The notes: a model not told the origin generated them from the sequence alone. 64,000 bases of DNA from Urechis unicinctus (GCA_034190875.2 CM067358.1:46550827-46614826), one strand, 5' to 3'. Counted from the first letter of the stretch, positions 14,052 through 27,490 are shown. Numbers and translations: made by a program.

Positions 14052-14150
14052 TCACCATTACCAATATCATCATCATAATCATCCTCAGCCTCACTACCAT
14101 CATTATAATTGCCACCATGACCCTAATCAACATCACCGTTATAACTATTT
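14052..14150 (+). repeat. Degenerate CAT/ATC trinucleotide microsatellite
   Basis: Repeated CATCATCAT, CAATATCATC, CTACCATCAT, GCCACCATGACC and CAACATCACC units over ~100 bp. Confidence 0.7.
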
Positions 14151-17100
14151 TGCCTTAATGGCCAAAACTCATTTTAGCGCTGAATGTCATTTGGAACCAC
14201 CATCTTTCGTCAGCAATCCCCTGTTACGACTGGCATTTTCATTGTGATATGGGTGAAATTAGTCTTACCGTATCTCATCGTCATTGGATGCCATGCAACG
14301 ATCAGGCATGTGGGTTATTAACAGCCAACAAAGGTGTAACGTTTGATATACGTAACCGACTGTGTCAGTTATAACCACATTTCTTAGGAAGACTGGTCTA
14401 CGTTTCCTGAACCATTAGTCATAGTTAATTTGCTGACACTTTATTTATTTGGACCACAGAGTATGAACTATCTTTCCATTATGGCTGCGATTCCCGGCGG
14501 AATGTGTTTTCAGATTGGTGTCGCATATATGTGCAAAACAACTTTATTTAGCTATAACTTGGCGTCGTCATTTTGTATAAGTTGCTATAAAAGCATTACA
14601 ACACCAAAATGAATATATATCTTGCAGACAATCTCATCATCTAGCAGTCAGAAACATTGACGATATCAAGCTTGCGGCAGTAAGCCTGTGCATGTAATAC
14701 TAACGTTATGCCCTCGCGTCAACATCTAACTGATAGTTTTGGGAAATATAAGGATATAAATATGGACCAACGCATAATCTACTGCCTGTACGTGTGGGTA
14801 ATATATGATGAATGGCACCATGAACGAATTATTTGCTTTACAGGCAAATAAGACAAAGTATATGATGTGGCTCATTAATTACCATCATATGAATTTGATA
14901 TGAATTTGTACACCTTGCCTTGGCTTTAGGCGGTTGTCGTGGCCTTATCAATTTTGGTGTACGTGTGGCATATTCATTATTAATAAGTCAGGCCTCACCA
15001 GAATGCATGAAACTGTCATTTGGCTATAGGATTATTTGCTGTCAATATAGTAGATTATGCGGACATATTTTAGCTCCGAAGTGCTATCATATAGGGTGAT
15101 TAAAATGAACAACTTTATTATACTTCGCCTATATGCCAGGTATCACTTAACGTAAACCAACCTTGACCTCACCTTTTCTATTTGAGAGGAGAGGCGATGT
15201 CACAGCTGTGTGGTTGATATTGAAATGCGCAATACAACTGCTATTTTCACAACAGATAGCACGAAACAACTTCGACTAAAACTGCGGGACACATGATGCC
15301 CTCTTCTGTAGCGTAAGGACCTAATCGGTATTGCTAATTTTGGGAAATATTTAAATAAATTGGTGCAAAATAATGTTGCAAATAATAAGCATAATCAACG
15401 ATATAAATCGGCAGTCTGATTTCTATCATCATTTCATTTAACCATTGCTCATTTTATTCAAACGTAATGATATTATATCATTATTCCCAAACCACCAGCG
15501 GTAATGTGCATAGGGAGCTAAAATGTGGAAGCGAATTCCCGATTGTGTAGGCTAGATCTGCTGTCAAAGCTCATGCGCCCCAGCGGTTTTCATTATTGCT
15601 GACCTCTTGCCTGAGTATTAAGCCAGGGTTGCTTTGGGCCCTTCTCGATCAGGTGAGGCGTTGTTTTGACTCGTCGTCATCGAAGGAGCATTATAGACTT
15701 AGTCCAGCACAGAAAGGTTCATGCGATTAGCCATTTCGCCACTGAAGAATGTTGTATGGCACAGTTGTCGCCACAGCGGTCAAGCAGTTGTTATAGCCAT
15801 GGATAACAGCCAATACACTAATATATTTAAGCATAACAGGACATTGGCAGCCTAGTATAATACAATCGGCATTGTTTCATATGATATTGTCACAAATTGG
15901 AATACGCCATTTATTGGGCTTTACAGGAGCATGGGAGACGTCAAATGAACAGGTATCACCACGTATTATACCTCGTTAGAACTTCCAATACCACCAATTG
16001 CCCATCATTGTACCTTTTGCATCCATTTCAGTCGGAATGCTATATAATCAACTAATTGCACAAACGCAATCAAAAATTCCGGAGCAAAAACACCTTTTCA
16101 CGCTGCAAATATTCGACGACAATCACGGCAATAATAGACACTTGTTACTATATATTGTTTGTTATGCTTCCGGAATATTATAATTAAACATACCAGTAGA
16201 TAAATACGCGCGATTCTCGAGAATAGGGGTCGCCAAAGACAAATTGGATTTCATTTAAGGCATGAAGCTAGATGATAGGCCATAGACGTAGTCAATTTTG
16301 CCATCGCATCTAAATAGTTTATACTGTATATTCGTAAGATAGGTTATGATTCGGATAATATGATAAGCATATTGATCAAGTAGAACCGATTTCAGCATAT
16401 TCATCAATCTAAGGTATTACGTTGTTGCTGCATGTTATACATTATATACTACAGTATATCCACAAAAAGATGATAAAAAAAACTATAAATAGACTTGGGG
16501 CTCATGAAGTTCCCAGCTATGAGAAAACGTTTAAGATGTTAGTAACGTTAATGTTGTTTTATTACCCTGACAACAACACAGCGCGTATTGCCACGGGCAT
16601 TCATTTACGGACTGTATAAATTCGGACGATATAAAATCTCGTATTAATTTCTTAGTAGTATTTTATATGTACATACTCTGCAAATCTAGAGCCGATTCCC
16701 ATTTGGTACCTTAATAACTAGTGGGAGATCGATTTCGCTTTAGCCCCCGTTATTTATAACCGATACGCGTTTTGAAATGTCAACCTCTAAATGCCGATTT
16801 GCTGGTTGAGGCTGTAAGTTAAGTAACTTTATAAATGCTCACGTTTCCTGCATGGATCATACTTGACCTCGAAAATAGACGATCTCGTCCATTAATTGTT
16901 ATTGTTCTCTGCCAGAACTGAGCCAGGGTTCAGGAGATTGGAGCTCCGTAAACTCAGATCACAGATAACTATTCCACCGCAAACCCATGAATATTGAAAT
17001 GTTGAACTTTATTTCGATGATATGGTTTGTAATATCGGCATGTGTTATATTCGATGACTTGTTATTCAAAAGGGGCGTCTTTTCTTTTCAACCATCCCTT

Positions 17101-18936
17101 CATTAACAGGATCAATGACTTATTCAATGGGCATTAGAAATATCCCGAACAAACGCACCATCCGTTTAATGCGCATATTCTCGTTGCTGAGATGATGTAA
17201 ATTGCTGATGATGTAATATTACAGCATTAAGTAGTAAAATGCTTAAGAGTTAATATTCATCAGATAATGCTTAACATCACAAACTTAAGTTAATGCTATT
17301 AGAGTCGTTATAAATATAGCCAAGATATACCTTAAAGTGGAGCTAGCCCTTTCACACTGATGTATTTGCAAATTCACTTGCGAATATAATAGTTGTACAA
17401 CCCATGGGCAAGGCGTCGCGAGCTTCGGGGAAGAGCTTCTAGTGAGTTACAATTCACGTGTGCTGCTAAAAATGGCTGCGCATACTGCAATTAGGACGCA
17501 TACTCTCTCAATTAAATGTGAGGTCGCTAATGAACCTTTGGCTATCGGATCTTTTCTAATGATCGGAAATTCATCGTTGCAAAGTAAATCCAATTGACAT
17601 GCTGCGTATGTACTAGAACCGAAATTTAATGTAATGATTGGATCCATAAATCCATAATGACTGGCAAAGAGGAATGTGATTGTGTACATTCTAAATTTTT
17701 TCTTCGAGAATTTCAATCTTCAAATCAATGTGCCGGGTGTGCAAACAACAGATTGCCATCTGCAACACATAAATATTGTCACAATGTGTTAGATGTGTAC
17801 TGCAATTTTATGCAAACAAATGCAATCCAAAGGTATGAATGAAAGCAACTTAGCCTTGCTATTTTGTTAAAGTGATATGCTGTGACATTTGTAAGGCATC
17901 ATGGCGTGTTTATCAACCATGACTCACGCCTATTTACAATAGTTGAAGGACGAAGTTTTATCACCACGGCACAGCCTTTCAGTCACTCTACTAGTTTGAT
18001 ATTTGTGGTAAAAGGCCAAATATTAATTTGATTCGATAGCATATGATTAAATTGCATTGCGTAAGTCTGCTTTATTTGTTGCTAGCATCTAGAACCTGCA
18101 ATATCATAGACTCAGTGTGCTTTCAGTGTTTCTGTGTTCTAATATTAATAGGAAATCAATTAGGATGTTGATATTTACATGACCCACATCAAAACTGACC
18201 AAGACATTTCAGCCGATAATTTGGCTATTTGACGGTATCGATATCCATGATTTGATAATAGCATTGGCGAACAGCCTGCCATAGTAACCCGGTAACCCAT
18301 TGGTTATTCTTCGTCCATCGTTATCATCTAGTCGTGGTCGTATCTATGGGGCCCATGTTTACCATTAGTTGATTCTTAAAGCGACATCGTATATCATCAC
18401 ACCGAATAATGAGTCGTAATAACCTCATTGTACTTTGTTTGTCTGTCGTTGCTGTCATTTGTCATTATCGATTCCGGCTATAATCAAATTTCCAGAGGTT
18501 AAAAACAATTCTGTTGCGGAGTAGTCAAAAACACTGGTCAGATTATGATAGGAAGTAATTGGTATTGAAGGAAAAGTCACCTGAATATGGATGCATTCAA
18601 TGAGAGCTAAACCGGGTGATTTGACATATCGAGTAAATGCAAAGTAGATTGCCAGTCGCTTGATCGCTTTATGACGATTCGTGCATTGTTCATCTGTTTA
18701 GCGTTGTGTCCTTATCCTGTGTGATTGTGCAATGTTTCAGGCATACCACCAGTGTCTTGTGGCAATATTTATATTCGTAAGTTTTAATTCTCACCGCCTT
18801 CAATACTAATATATTCAAACAATATATAACTTTTAACGTTCATCCGATTTGTGTGGGCTTCCTAATCTCCAAAATAATCATCACACTTGGACTTACTGTA
18901 GATATTCTGCGTATTCGTCTTGTCACTTATTCCCAA
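14151..18936. other. Non-coding AT-rich interval
   Basis: Nothing recognisable as a gene, RNA or mobile element. All reading frames are short, low in recognisable domains and inconsistent in frame with any neighbour. Confidence 0.45.
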
Positions 18937-19012
18937 AACAGCATTTATTTACGACCAACCTTGAATAACAAGCGCGTAAAGTGTAACATGAGTAACAACC
19001 ATTTTACGATTA
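18937..19012 (+). repeat. Repeat module alpha, copy 1 (high identity)
   Basis: A ~75-bp block containing CAGCATTTATTTACGACCAA, then CCTTGAATAACAAGCGCGTA, then GAGTAACAACCATTTTACGA. Its reverse complement is at 25278-25350 with only about two mismatches by eye, far closer than the other repeat families here. Confidence 0.8.
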
Positions 19013-19150
19013 TAACAATGTATAAGTCGGTCTAAGAGTAATATTGCAATGCATATTGCTATGACGTCGACGATGGCCGGCAAGTTAATGTTCTCGGTGA
19101 AACCAGGCTAAGCTGCACCATGATACATCATCAACCAGCTTGGAGTTACT

Positions 19151-19175
19151 TATTTACGACCAACCTTGAATAACA
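19151..19175 (+). repeat. Repeat module alpha, 25-bp partial copy
   Basis: The 25 bases from TATTTACGACC to TGAATAACA are identical to 18950-18974 but the similarity stops abruptly on both sides. Confidence 0.75.
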
Positions 19176-19356
19176 TAAGTGTCATGTAGAACGACTGTAA
19201 TCGTTTCTGTATTATGTGTTTCTAAATGGGGATAAAGAACTCATTAACCTACGATTGCCCGTAATTCATTGCACCGGCATGCATATTCGCAAAAATGTCG
19301 TGCGGAAGACCTCTTCTCGATGCCCTATTGCATCAGTTGGCCGCTAGGCGGCAGGT

Positions 19357-19420
19357 TACGTGATGTTATATCAGCTGCTCCGTCATAAAGAGAATTTACA
19401 TCAGCAAGCGGGAAAGGCGG
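19357..19420 (+). repeat. Dispersed repeat family H, copy 2
   Basis: Aligns with 4935-5001 as described there. It is followed by a run of nine T. Confidence 0.5.
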
Positions 19421-22244
19421 TTTTTTTTTGTTTTTAGATTTTTGTTAATACCACATTATATACAAGGGTCATCTGAAGGAAGAAATATCTAAATCATCTA
19501 TCGATAAATAAGACTCGAAATGGCTTTTTTAACCGGATTAACATAATTTTACGGAGTTGCTTGGCCTGATTAAGACATTGAACAATATTTGTAGAATCGA
19601 ATTTTGTTTTATTGATAGTCAAAATCAGCAATTTGATCGTTGGTGCTGGTTATTTTAAGTCAGTGTCACTAACATGGACCGTACAAATTTGTGAAAGCTC
19701 TCTGGCATTTACCTACTGAGGGATCCATCAACAGCTTTCTTCCAAAACATCACTTAATATGCACTGTTACGATGATATGTTTAAATATTAACCAACTGAC
19801 GGGAAAATAAAAGTTTTCTCTCGAAATAATCAGAACATTGTACTGTCGTGGGGTAGACCTCTATTCTGTACGCACCAGACCGTGAAATGTCGAGCTAGAT
19901 ATACATTGTCAACGAACCGTGAAGAATGAAAATGGCGACGATTGCTTATCTTTACGACAAATAGCAAATGTGATGTCACTGTACGGACACTACTGAATAA
20001 TTCCGAGCGATACGACGCTACAGAGCCCCAATGATGCCGCAAACTCTTCGTGAACTGTGTTAAATGACTGAACGGTTGAAATAGTGTTAACGAATCGATT
20101 GACAAGCTTTGCACTATATGATCTTGTAATTAGTTGTCACTCAGGTTAAGATTCGTCTATGGGTCTCAAAGATGAATAGTCACTTGTTTTAAGAATAGCA
20201 ATTGAATTGACAAAATACAATACATTCATAATTCGTGGTGGCGAATATCTATTTGTTATCATGTTAATCTATGAGTTGAGAATAATTCCGCGTATTGTCT
20301 GCTGCATACCGGTCTTGCTGATTAGCAGTATCCTCAATTGGGTCGATCTACACATCCTCAGCGTATCTTTAGAAGTAAAGAACCGGGATGATTACAACTC
20401 TTTTCACTTCGTTTGCTTAGAAAGTGTTCACAGATAGTTGATAAACGGAATGAGACAGGCTTCAGGTCTAAATTTTGTATATGTATTAATTCAAGAGAAA
20501 ATCAAATACCCACCAATAGCATCAGCTTCTATGGTTACTGATCGACAACTTCGGAACGAAGAACTTGTTTTATTACTTAACCAATGTTTTATGATGATAT
20601 TGTGACGACCAATATGGCGGTAGGTTATGGCTGGAGACGCCTGGTTTATAGCTAATGAATATGCCTCCGCCAATATATGATTCAACACGATAATTTGGGC
20701 TCAATCAATGTTTGGATAATCGATTCAGGCACGGTTTTATTTCCCCTTCCAGTTTAACTTGTTCTGAGCTTTAAATAATGCACGTTGCATTAGTGATTTG
20801 TGTATGACGTGAACGGGAGCCTTTCAATAGCATGTTTACCCTCAACAATATACTGAACTAATGATATGATTATACTCTACGTTAGGTGTTTAATATATAT
20901 GTTCAAGTGGTGTGACACAAATCTTATGTCACTTTCAATAGGATGCAAGCAGAGACAATCTCTATCTTAAGATCGCGGTCAAATTACGCCCTGAAGCTGA
21001 CAAATAATGAATAGCAGTTTGTGTGTCATGTGCCTACCTGCGAAAAGCATGCACATAATGCCAAAATCGCTGAATGCAATCCAGGAGTCGACACGCGACT
21101 GTGATGTTAACACAGCGCCATTAATCCAGCAACGGTCAACATCCGGGCCATGTTGAAGCTAAATTCAAACACTAGGATTATTAACCGTAATAAGCGCAAC
21201 CTAGCTTTAAAGAAATGCAATGCGAGTATGAATCAAACGCCAGCGTTCTACATGCAACTAGTAATAACGCTAGTGAGGGTGCAATTGCGACTAAATACTA
21301 GAAAAGAATTGACGCCCATTCTTTAGACAATTATCTTTGGCCGATGTATACCTTGAGTCTCTGAATAAATATGTCAAGAAATGACTATATTACCTCACGG
21401 AAAAACAAAAGGGTTGTGAAAATTTTGATTAAGCATTTAGATAAACTTTACCTGATTTGCAACGTAACTGGTATTCCCACCCTAAACGTATATTAATACG
21501 CATTGACCTCACTAGTTAGAAGACAAAATTGGTGCAGTGCCTTAACTTAAACTATACGCTGGGCCGTTCGTTAAATTTGCATATGAGAGCAAGCATAGCT
21601 AGCTCCTGTATGTCGAATATTTTTGTCAGGCAAAATATAATCGTGAGCCTCGTTCTGATGGGATTGTGTGGTCTATATTCGGTAAAAAAAAACAAGCTTG
21701 GACATCTGTCCGCAAACCAAATTGTTTTTTAACATTTGGTTCGATTCCCTAGTATGTGAATCCATTTATTCAAATGGGAAAGCAGTATTATTTGGGGGGT
21801 TCATTAACCGAGAGGTAATATCCGCAATATGACTTTGCTTTACCGCTTTATAGCTTGGGCCGGTTGAATGGCGCCGCTGAATGTAATATATAACAGCAAC
21901 GGACATATATGCATCTACTGCTAGTGAACGACTTAACGATAACCATTAATTCTTTTATGGCTGCTGGGCCTATAATATATATCTACATGTAATGGTGCCT
22001 TGATGAGCTTGCCAGAATACATGAGCGGCTTTAACATGTGTTCTGTCGGCTGTTTTACAGGTGACTCTATTGTTATGTAGTTATGTACGATTTATCAGCC
22101 TCACTAGTCATCCAGTGTTAATCATGTGCATAATCACCTCAAAGGGAGGTCTTCACACAGTACTGCTCAGTCGATGGCTATACATATGGCATTCATTGTT
22201 CTATTCGGTATACTTCCTATGCTGTGTGTTTTCGTTAGCTACTG
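19421..22244. other. Non-coding AT-rich interval
   Basis: No gene is supported. Reading frames at 19830-20114 (minus), 20207-20437 (plus) and 21529-21732 (plus) have no recognisable domain. GGTTCGATTCC at 21738 resembles a tRNA B box but no tRNA can be folded around it. Confidence 0.45.
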
Positions 22245-22290
22245 CATACACTGTTGAATTGCTCGATATGTAGTCAACGGCTAGTGTCGG
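22245..22290 (+). repeat. Dispersed repeat family E, copy 1
   Basis: TTGCTCGATATG plus TAGTCAACGGCTAGTGTC matches TTGCTCGGTCTG plus TATTCAACGGCTAGTGTC at 23326-23357 (27 of 30 bases), with looser similarity upstream. Confidence 0.6.
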
Positions 22291-23309
22291 TAATGAGATG
22301 CTGCCGTATTTCTATTATGTGTGTCGTTCCGTTATAGATTAAGCTATTAGGATATGATAACAATTTGCTGATTGGCATTTACCTCATGGGTGATACGTTG
22401 ATATTCAGCGCCGTTCACGCCAAACTGTGAGAGTCAAGTTATTGACATACGACCTGTCAATACGAACTATGTGGTTAGTCTCATCAAAGCGTTAAATAGA
22501 ACTATAGCTTGGTAAGATGACACCAAACGGACTAAGAAAACATAAGCTTGTCGCAACAAGGTTCGCTCGTGATACGTGAAAATACATACCCACTTAAGAA
22601 TTTTTCAGACGAAGCAGAACCTAGGTAACAAGCAGATTCATCGAATGACTCGATCAACACAGGCGCTGTTGGTTGTAAATCCAATCGTGTGGCAGATATT
22701 GCGGGGATATAATGTGGAAAATGTAACAGCGTCAATTGGAATTATTGTAATATCCTATTGAACCCGACGATTTATCGTGGCTATTACGTTTTGCAAGTGT
22801 TTTTCCTTTGATCATCCATATTGCAAGTTCAATGCCAAGGAAAGCTGTGGTCATGACTCTTACGAAATAAGGCCGTAAGATACTATAAGCAACATAAACA
22901 CCGATGATTTAGGGTATCGATCGATTTATACCAAGAACGATACACATCAAAACTTCTGCCTACATGATAGTGCAGCTAGTCTCACCCGCATATGAAATTG
23001 GGAGTATAATTTTTTGGGTTTAAAAGCACTGCATAGACCCTGATCAGGAGCAAAAAGATGACGGGCAACTGTTTGCTGTTTGTTATCTTAGGATAGAATG
23101 TAATACGTGAAAGTATTTCTTTGTAGCGAATAAAATTATATGGCACAAGAAACTTAAAGGCAACAAAAGTAATTTAGTTGCCTACTTTAGAAAGCTTTCA
23201 CACAGCTCTTTGTTCAATTCACCCAGAACGATTACGGAAAATAAGCGCCCAGTCACTAGCTCATCTATTTGTATGATTATATCGCACCTTGCATCTAATT
23301 ATCAAGAAG
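22291..23309. other. Non-coding interval between the family E copies
   Basis: No gene or further repeat recognised. The two overlapping frames at 22532-22761 are on opposite strands, short and without a domain. Confidence 0.45.
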
Positions 23310-23360
23310 TCGTGCTGTAGTCTGACATTGCTCGGTCTGTATTCAACGGCTAGTGTCAAA
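23310..23360 (+). repeat. Dispersed repeat family E, copy 2
   Basis: See the copy at 22245-22290. The match fades about 15 bases after the shared CAACGGCTAGTGTC. Confidence 0.6.
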
Positions 23361-25228
23361 TCATGAAATAGGAACAGAAGATTACTCAATACATCGGGAC
23401 CTTTTGTATGTTAGTGTCATTTGCTCGTTTGTGGCATTAGTCGCAATGTCCTATCAGCTTGGGATTGTTGCAGGACTGTGATTTTGTCTTCAACGGTTCC
23501 TTTCTCGGGAATAATCATGTATCACTACAGCAATTTTACTCCTCCGAATGCGTTCATAATCTGATATGACGTTATACATAAAGACACCTTTGCATATTTA
23601 GCGTGCAAATTAAACTATCAACCTCGTTTAACGGCCTCCTGGGCCAATAAATTGCATGATAAATGAATTGTAGTTACCACATACGCACAGATAATTTTCA
23701 ATAATCTCACCGATTTGCGTACTAACTGGACATAATGTCTTGCAATATTAGTTCACTTGTGCTATCTTCTATGAAGTTGAATGATTAAAATAATGTTCAG
23801 TGGCTCGATGGGAATAGAGAGCTATATTCTTTGCCAATTTAAAGCCGTATAACTATCCCAACAGTTGCACCACAGCACCACTGCACTGATATGCCCATTC
23901 CAGTGGCTGGTTGTTGGCATTCCTCTCCGGCTCATGATAGAGAAATACTACGATTGACTTGCAGACGACTTTGGTTGAAGCGTTTATTTTGCCGAGGGCA
24001 TGACCTTCGAGTTCTGTATGTGCAATACTGTATAGATATCTAATGCCATGCGGTTGTTAATGTATGTGTATACATTGATTTCATGTTTAGGTATTTCTAT
24101 CGATCGCTATACCAACAAAAGCAAAAATGAATGTGTGTTGTAAACAGTCATATCTTTTGCCTTTCCGTGTGATAGCTAAAAGGCAGGGTTTTGGTGACAC
24201 ATCTTAACATACTTGACCGTATGCCAATAAATGGCATATCATCAAGAATGCCTTTGAAGTTTTTAACACTTAGCGTGTCATGTGGTTACCGGGAAACACC
24301 ATGCTCGTATAACAGTAATACGGATACAAGTCAGTCAGTTTTGAAGCAGTGATTTGAATTTCGGGGGTAGTGCAGAACCCGAAGATTTCCCGTTTCGTAT
24401 GGTGTCGGTTGCATAATTATTGTTTCGTTTTCGATTTTGAATCTCACAGATAGGTAAATTTCTTTAATCAGTGCAAATGATTGCCGCTACTTGCAACATT
24501 TGAAGTCATCTGTACTCGGTATTGTGACAGTAACACGCGTATAGCTTAATTAATACGATTTACATCGGGCTACCCTGCTACATCCTTCATACATAGCGAA
24601 TCAGTTCATAAATAGCACGAAAGGTCAATTTAAATGTGATTAAAGATATAAAGAGCAGACAGCAAGGTACAGGGTCAGATATTGGGAAATTTGTAATGGC
24701 CTCTAATACAATACATATAGTGTTAAGGAAGTAGAATGCGAGTAGCATGGATTAGTTTTAATCAAAATCATGTTGATAAAAACGCAGGTTCTAGTGGTTA
24801 TAACGGATTCTTCATTCCGTAAGAAAATACATGGTTGTTCTATGCAATTCATACTTAGCCGCAAAATAACTTCAAGCGCTGTCGTATCATTAATTACCCA
24901 CAGGTTAGTATCTCGGAGCTAACATAATTCGTTTCTTTATCATAACACAACAATAGTGTGTAGATTCGATTTAGTCCCAGCAGCGGCAGCATCATACTAT
25001 AACACCTTTTACAACCAAGACGATATGTGTAGATTTCTTGATATTTTGCAATTATTGCCATTAATAACGCTTTGAATAATCTTGGTAGTAGTTGATATTA
25101 ATAACACTTGAGCGTGTATGGTGCCTTTCTTGCTTTATCATCCACAAGTTCAGCATATTTTGCAAAGGACCATTATTAGATTAAACAGGAGCAGTATTGA
25201 AACATGGGGCTTCTGGCTTATCATATTA
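23361..25228. other. Non-coding AT-rich interval
   Basis: No reading frame above ~60 codons and no recognisable repeat or RNA. Confidence 0.5.
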
Positions 25229-25277
25229 GACAAATAACAGGAATTGGGTGGAATCAACTATTGTAGACTTCTCCTCT
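25229..25277 (+). repeat. Repeat module beta, copy 1
   Basis: GACAAATAACAGGAATTGGG continuing into TGGAATCAACTATTG and TAGACTTCTCCTCT. Near-identical at 25554-25603, and its middle 27 bases are exact at 26514-26540. It abuts module alpha at 25278 without a gap. Confidence 0.8.
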
Positions 25278-25350
25278 AATCGTAAAATGGTTGTTACTCA
25301 TGATACACTTTACGCGCTTGTTATTCAAGGTCGGTCGTAAATAAATGCTG
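25278..25350 (-). repeat. Repeat module alpha, inverted copy
   Basis: Reverse complement of 18937-19012 with about two mismatches. The order beta-then-alpha seen here is not present at the 19 kb copy, so the junction at 25277/25278 is a composite boundary. Confidence 0.8.
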
Positions 25351-25400
25351 TTGAAGCGGTCTAACTATCGGCTTCAACAGTTCCACAAGAGACACACATA

Positions 25401-25478
25401 TAAGTGAGCGGAGGCACCACTCTGCCCGTTAGAGAGGGAATGTTGTCGCTATTTTCTCAAACAAATATAAATTACGAT
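25401..25478 (+). repeat. Repeat module gamma, copy 1
   Basis: TAAGTGAGCG, GAGGCACCACTC, CCGTTAGAGAGGGAATG, TGTCG and ACAAATATAAATTAC recur in the same order at 26200-26280. Differences are mostly small indels, suggesting a younger repeat than families A, D and G. Confidence 0.8.
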
Positions 25479-25553
25479 ACATTTAAATACCGTGTTAATA
25501 ATTATATCATCATATTAGTGCTGCTGCTTTGTTATCAAACATATATATTTTAT

Positions 25554-25603
25554 GACAAATAACAGGCATTGGGTGGCATCAATGACTGTAGACTTCTCCT
25601 CTC
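25554..25603 (+). repeat. Repeat module beta, copy 2
   Basis: Differs from copy 1 at a few positions (GGCATTGGGTGGCATCAATG against GGAATTGGGTGGAATCAACT) and ends in the same TAGACTTCTCCTCT block. Confidence 0.8.
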
Positions 25604-26199
25604 CTGTGAAAAATAAGCTCTAGATAAATTTCTTCTGATATTCATCCGCACATTACTGTGCCCACTTAGGTCAGTTTATGGTCTCATAAATATAGGCTTC
25701 CTTCATATCCTGCCCACATCCCATTGTAGCATGGCGGATTAATCTCTGTATTCTGTCATATCCGGCCAATAAGTCTACTGAGCTACGAACGGACTCACAT
25801 TGTATTTGACATACATTGAAGCATCACACACCGGCATTTCAATATTGGTGATACCATCAGTCATGTTAATTATAATATCAGTAACATATCGTCCCAGAAA
25901 CGTGAGCAAACCCCTAGCAATACTCGGGTGACAAGACACTGGATATTCATAGGCTACCTACCTAAAAATATATCAGGCATACCTGCAAGGTGCAACGAGA
26001 GAACTTAAGTTCAGTGATCGTGATCTTTGAGTCGTTCATTCACCAAAATGTGTTTGTGGCAAATAATAATACGACACACAATAGGATATATATATCACAG
26101 TGCAAATGAGGATTAAGGGCTCAGGGTTACACTTGATATGCGTTGATCGCACTAACATTACGGCATGGCATTAACCTCTCTTGCTTGCAGAGGGGCGGT

Positions 26200-26280
26200 T
26201 AAGTGAGCGAGAGGCACCACTCCCGTTAGAGAGGGAATGCTGTCGGCGACTCAATAGATCTCGAACAAATATAAATTACT
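26200..26280 (+). repeat. Repeat module gamma, copy 2
   Basis: See 25401-25478. Contains a short extra segment GGCGACTCAATAGATCTCG before ACAAATATAAATTAC. Confidence 0.8.
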
Positions 26281-26459
26281 TACGAAGGTACAGCCATGGT
26301 TAAGGCTTGTTGCATGTACATTACTGTACATTACCAATGCACGTTCAGACAAGAAGAAATTTGTATGTAACATCGGTCAAATCTTAAAATATAGAAGCAT
26401 CCATCTCAGAGAAAAAAGCAAATCTAACAGTCATACACACACACACTCACACAGACACG

Positions 26460-26463
26460 CTCA

Positions 26464-26507
<44 letters not shown>

Positions 26508-26621
26508 ATATATATAACAGGAATTGGGTGGAATCAACTATATATATATATATGACATCTCCAATATAATTACATATATATATACACATATATTTGGTTT
26601 AAATATATATCTCATATATAT

Positions 26622-26658
<37 letters not shown>

Positions 26659-26660
26659 CA
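26460..26660. repeat. TA microsatellite interrupted by module beta
   Basis: Preceded by (CA)n-like ACACACACACTCACACAG at 26437-26455. Long (TA)n runs flank the unique block 26514-26540 and a few short non-TA patches (around 26555-26600). Confidence 0.9.
26514..26540 (+). repeat. Repeat module beta, 27-bp core inside TA array
   Basis: Identical over 27 bases to 25234-25260. TA repeats directly flank it on both sides, and it ends in CTA that merges into the TA array. Confidence 0.8.
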
Positions 26661-26665
26661 ATAAA

Positions 26666-27412
26666 GTTCGTAACGTACAAATACTTGAATGGAATGCGAT
26701 GCATTGATGCTACATATGTATTAATATATCTTGAGCTTAGCTTGGCGTGCAAATTAAAGATGTCTCGTTGATATCCCACATAATTTTATGTTCTTAAAAT
26801 ATATAACTTCATGTAATTGCCTTCTTCAATTTCCTTCTCTCAATATCATTATGGATTGATTTTGCAAGATTAAAAGGTATTTTGTTACATTAGTTCACCA
26901 ACCACAAGAAAGGGAAAAGTACGATACAGAAATATCTAAATACACGGCTGCTTTCATTTTGTATTCATCTTAAAAGGATCAATGCTAGACGCGGTGCTAT
27001 ATCATTTACAAGTATATTTTGCTTTCTGAATGGAATAGAATTAGACATAGGCTTAATCACAGTGAAACCTCCGCCACGACATAAATGTTTCTACATACAC
27101 TTTAATGACCAAACAGTGGCTGATTATCTTCTCGCAGCCTCCAGCCACCTATATTCGTACAATTTGCTATCTCAACTACTTGCTTTGTTATCACAGCTGA
27201 GGTTTTTATAGGAAAGTGTTAACGGATTTATCTGGCAGAATGTGAAGCATCACTTATGTAGGTTTTTGTCATGTGTGTAATGTAAACAGCGGTTTATCAT
27301 ATTTATTCATATCTGCTTTGGCGGCGACAAAGTGGGTGAGTGAATATTGCAGCATTGATATATTGGACAAGTGTGCATGAATAAATGCGCACGACAATAT
27401 AATTACAAATTC
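26666..27412. other. Non-coding interval with one old repeat match
   Basis: GTAATGTAAACAGCGGTTTATCAT near 27278 resembles AGCAATGTAAACAGTTTTTTA at 36003, both followed by ATATCTG or a close variant. It is probably part of a larger old repeat. No gene recognised. Confidence 0.4.
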
Positions 27413-27490
27413 GTGTTGAATCAAGCGTGACGATTAATGGTTTATTGTGTTTGGCATTTGCCCCAAAGACGATATTAGCATTCATAAAGA
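27413..27490 (+). repeat. Dispersed repeat family A, copy
   Basis: GTGTTGAATCAAGC, TTTATTGTGTTTGGCATTTG, CCCCAAAGACGATATTAGCA and TTCATAAAGACGCG align with family A copies at 8240, 31560, 32060 and 32870. Confidence 0.6.

Noticed and set aside
21738..21748. tRNA B-box-like GGTTCGATTCC
   Set aside because: No matching A box at the right distance and no cloverleaf can be drawn around it.
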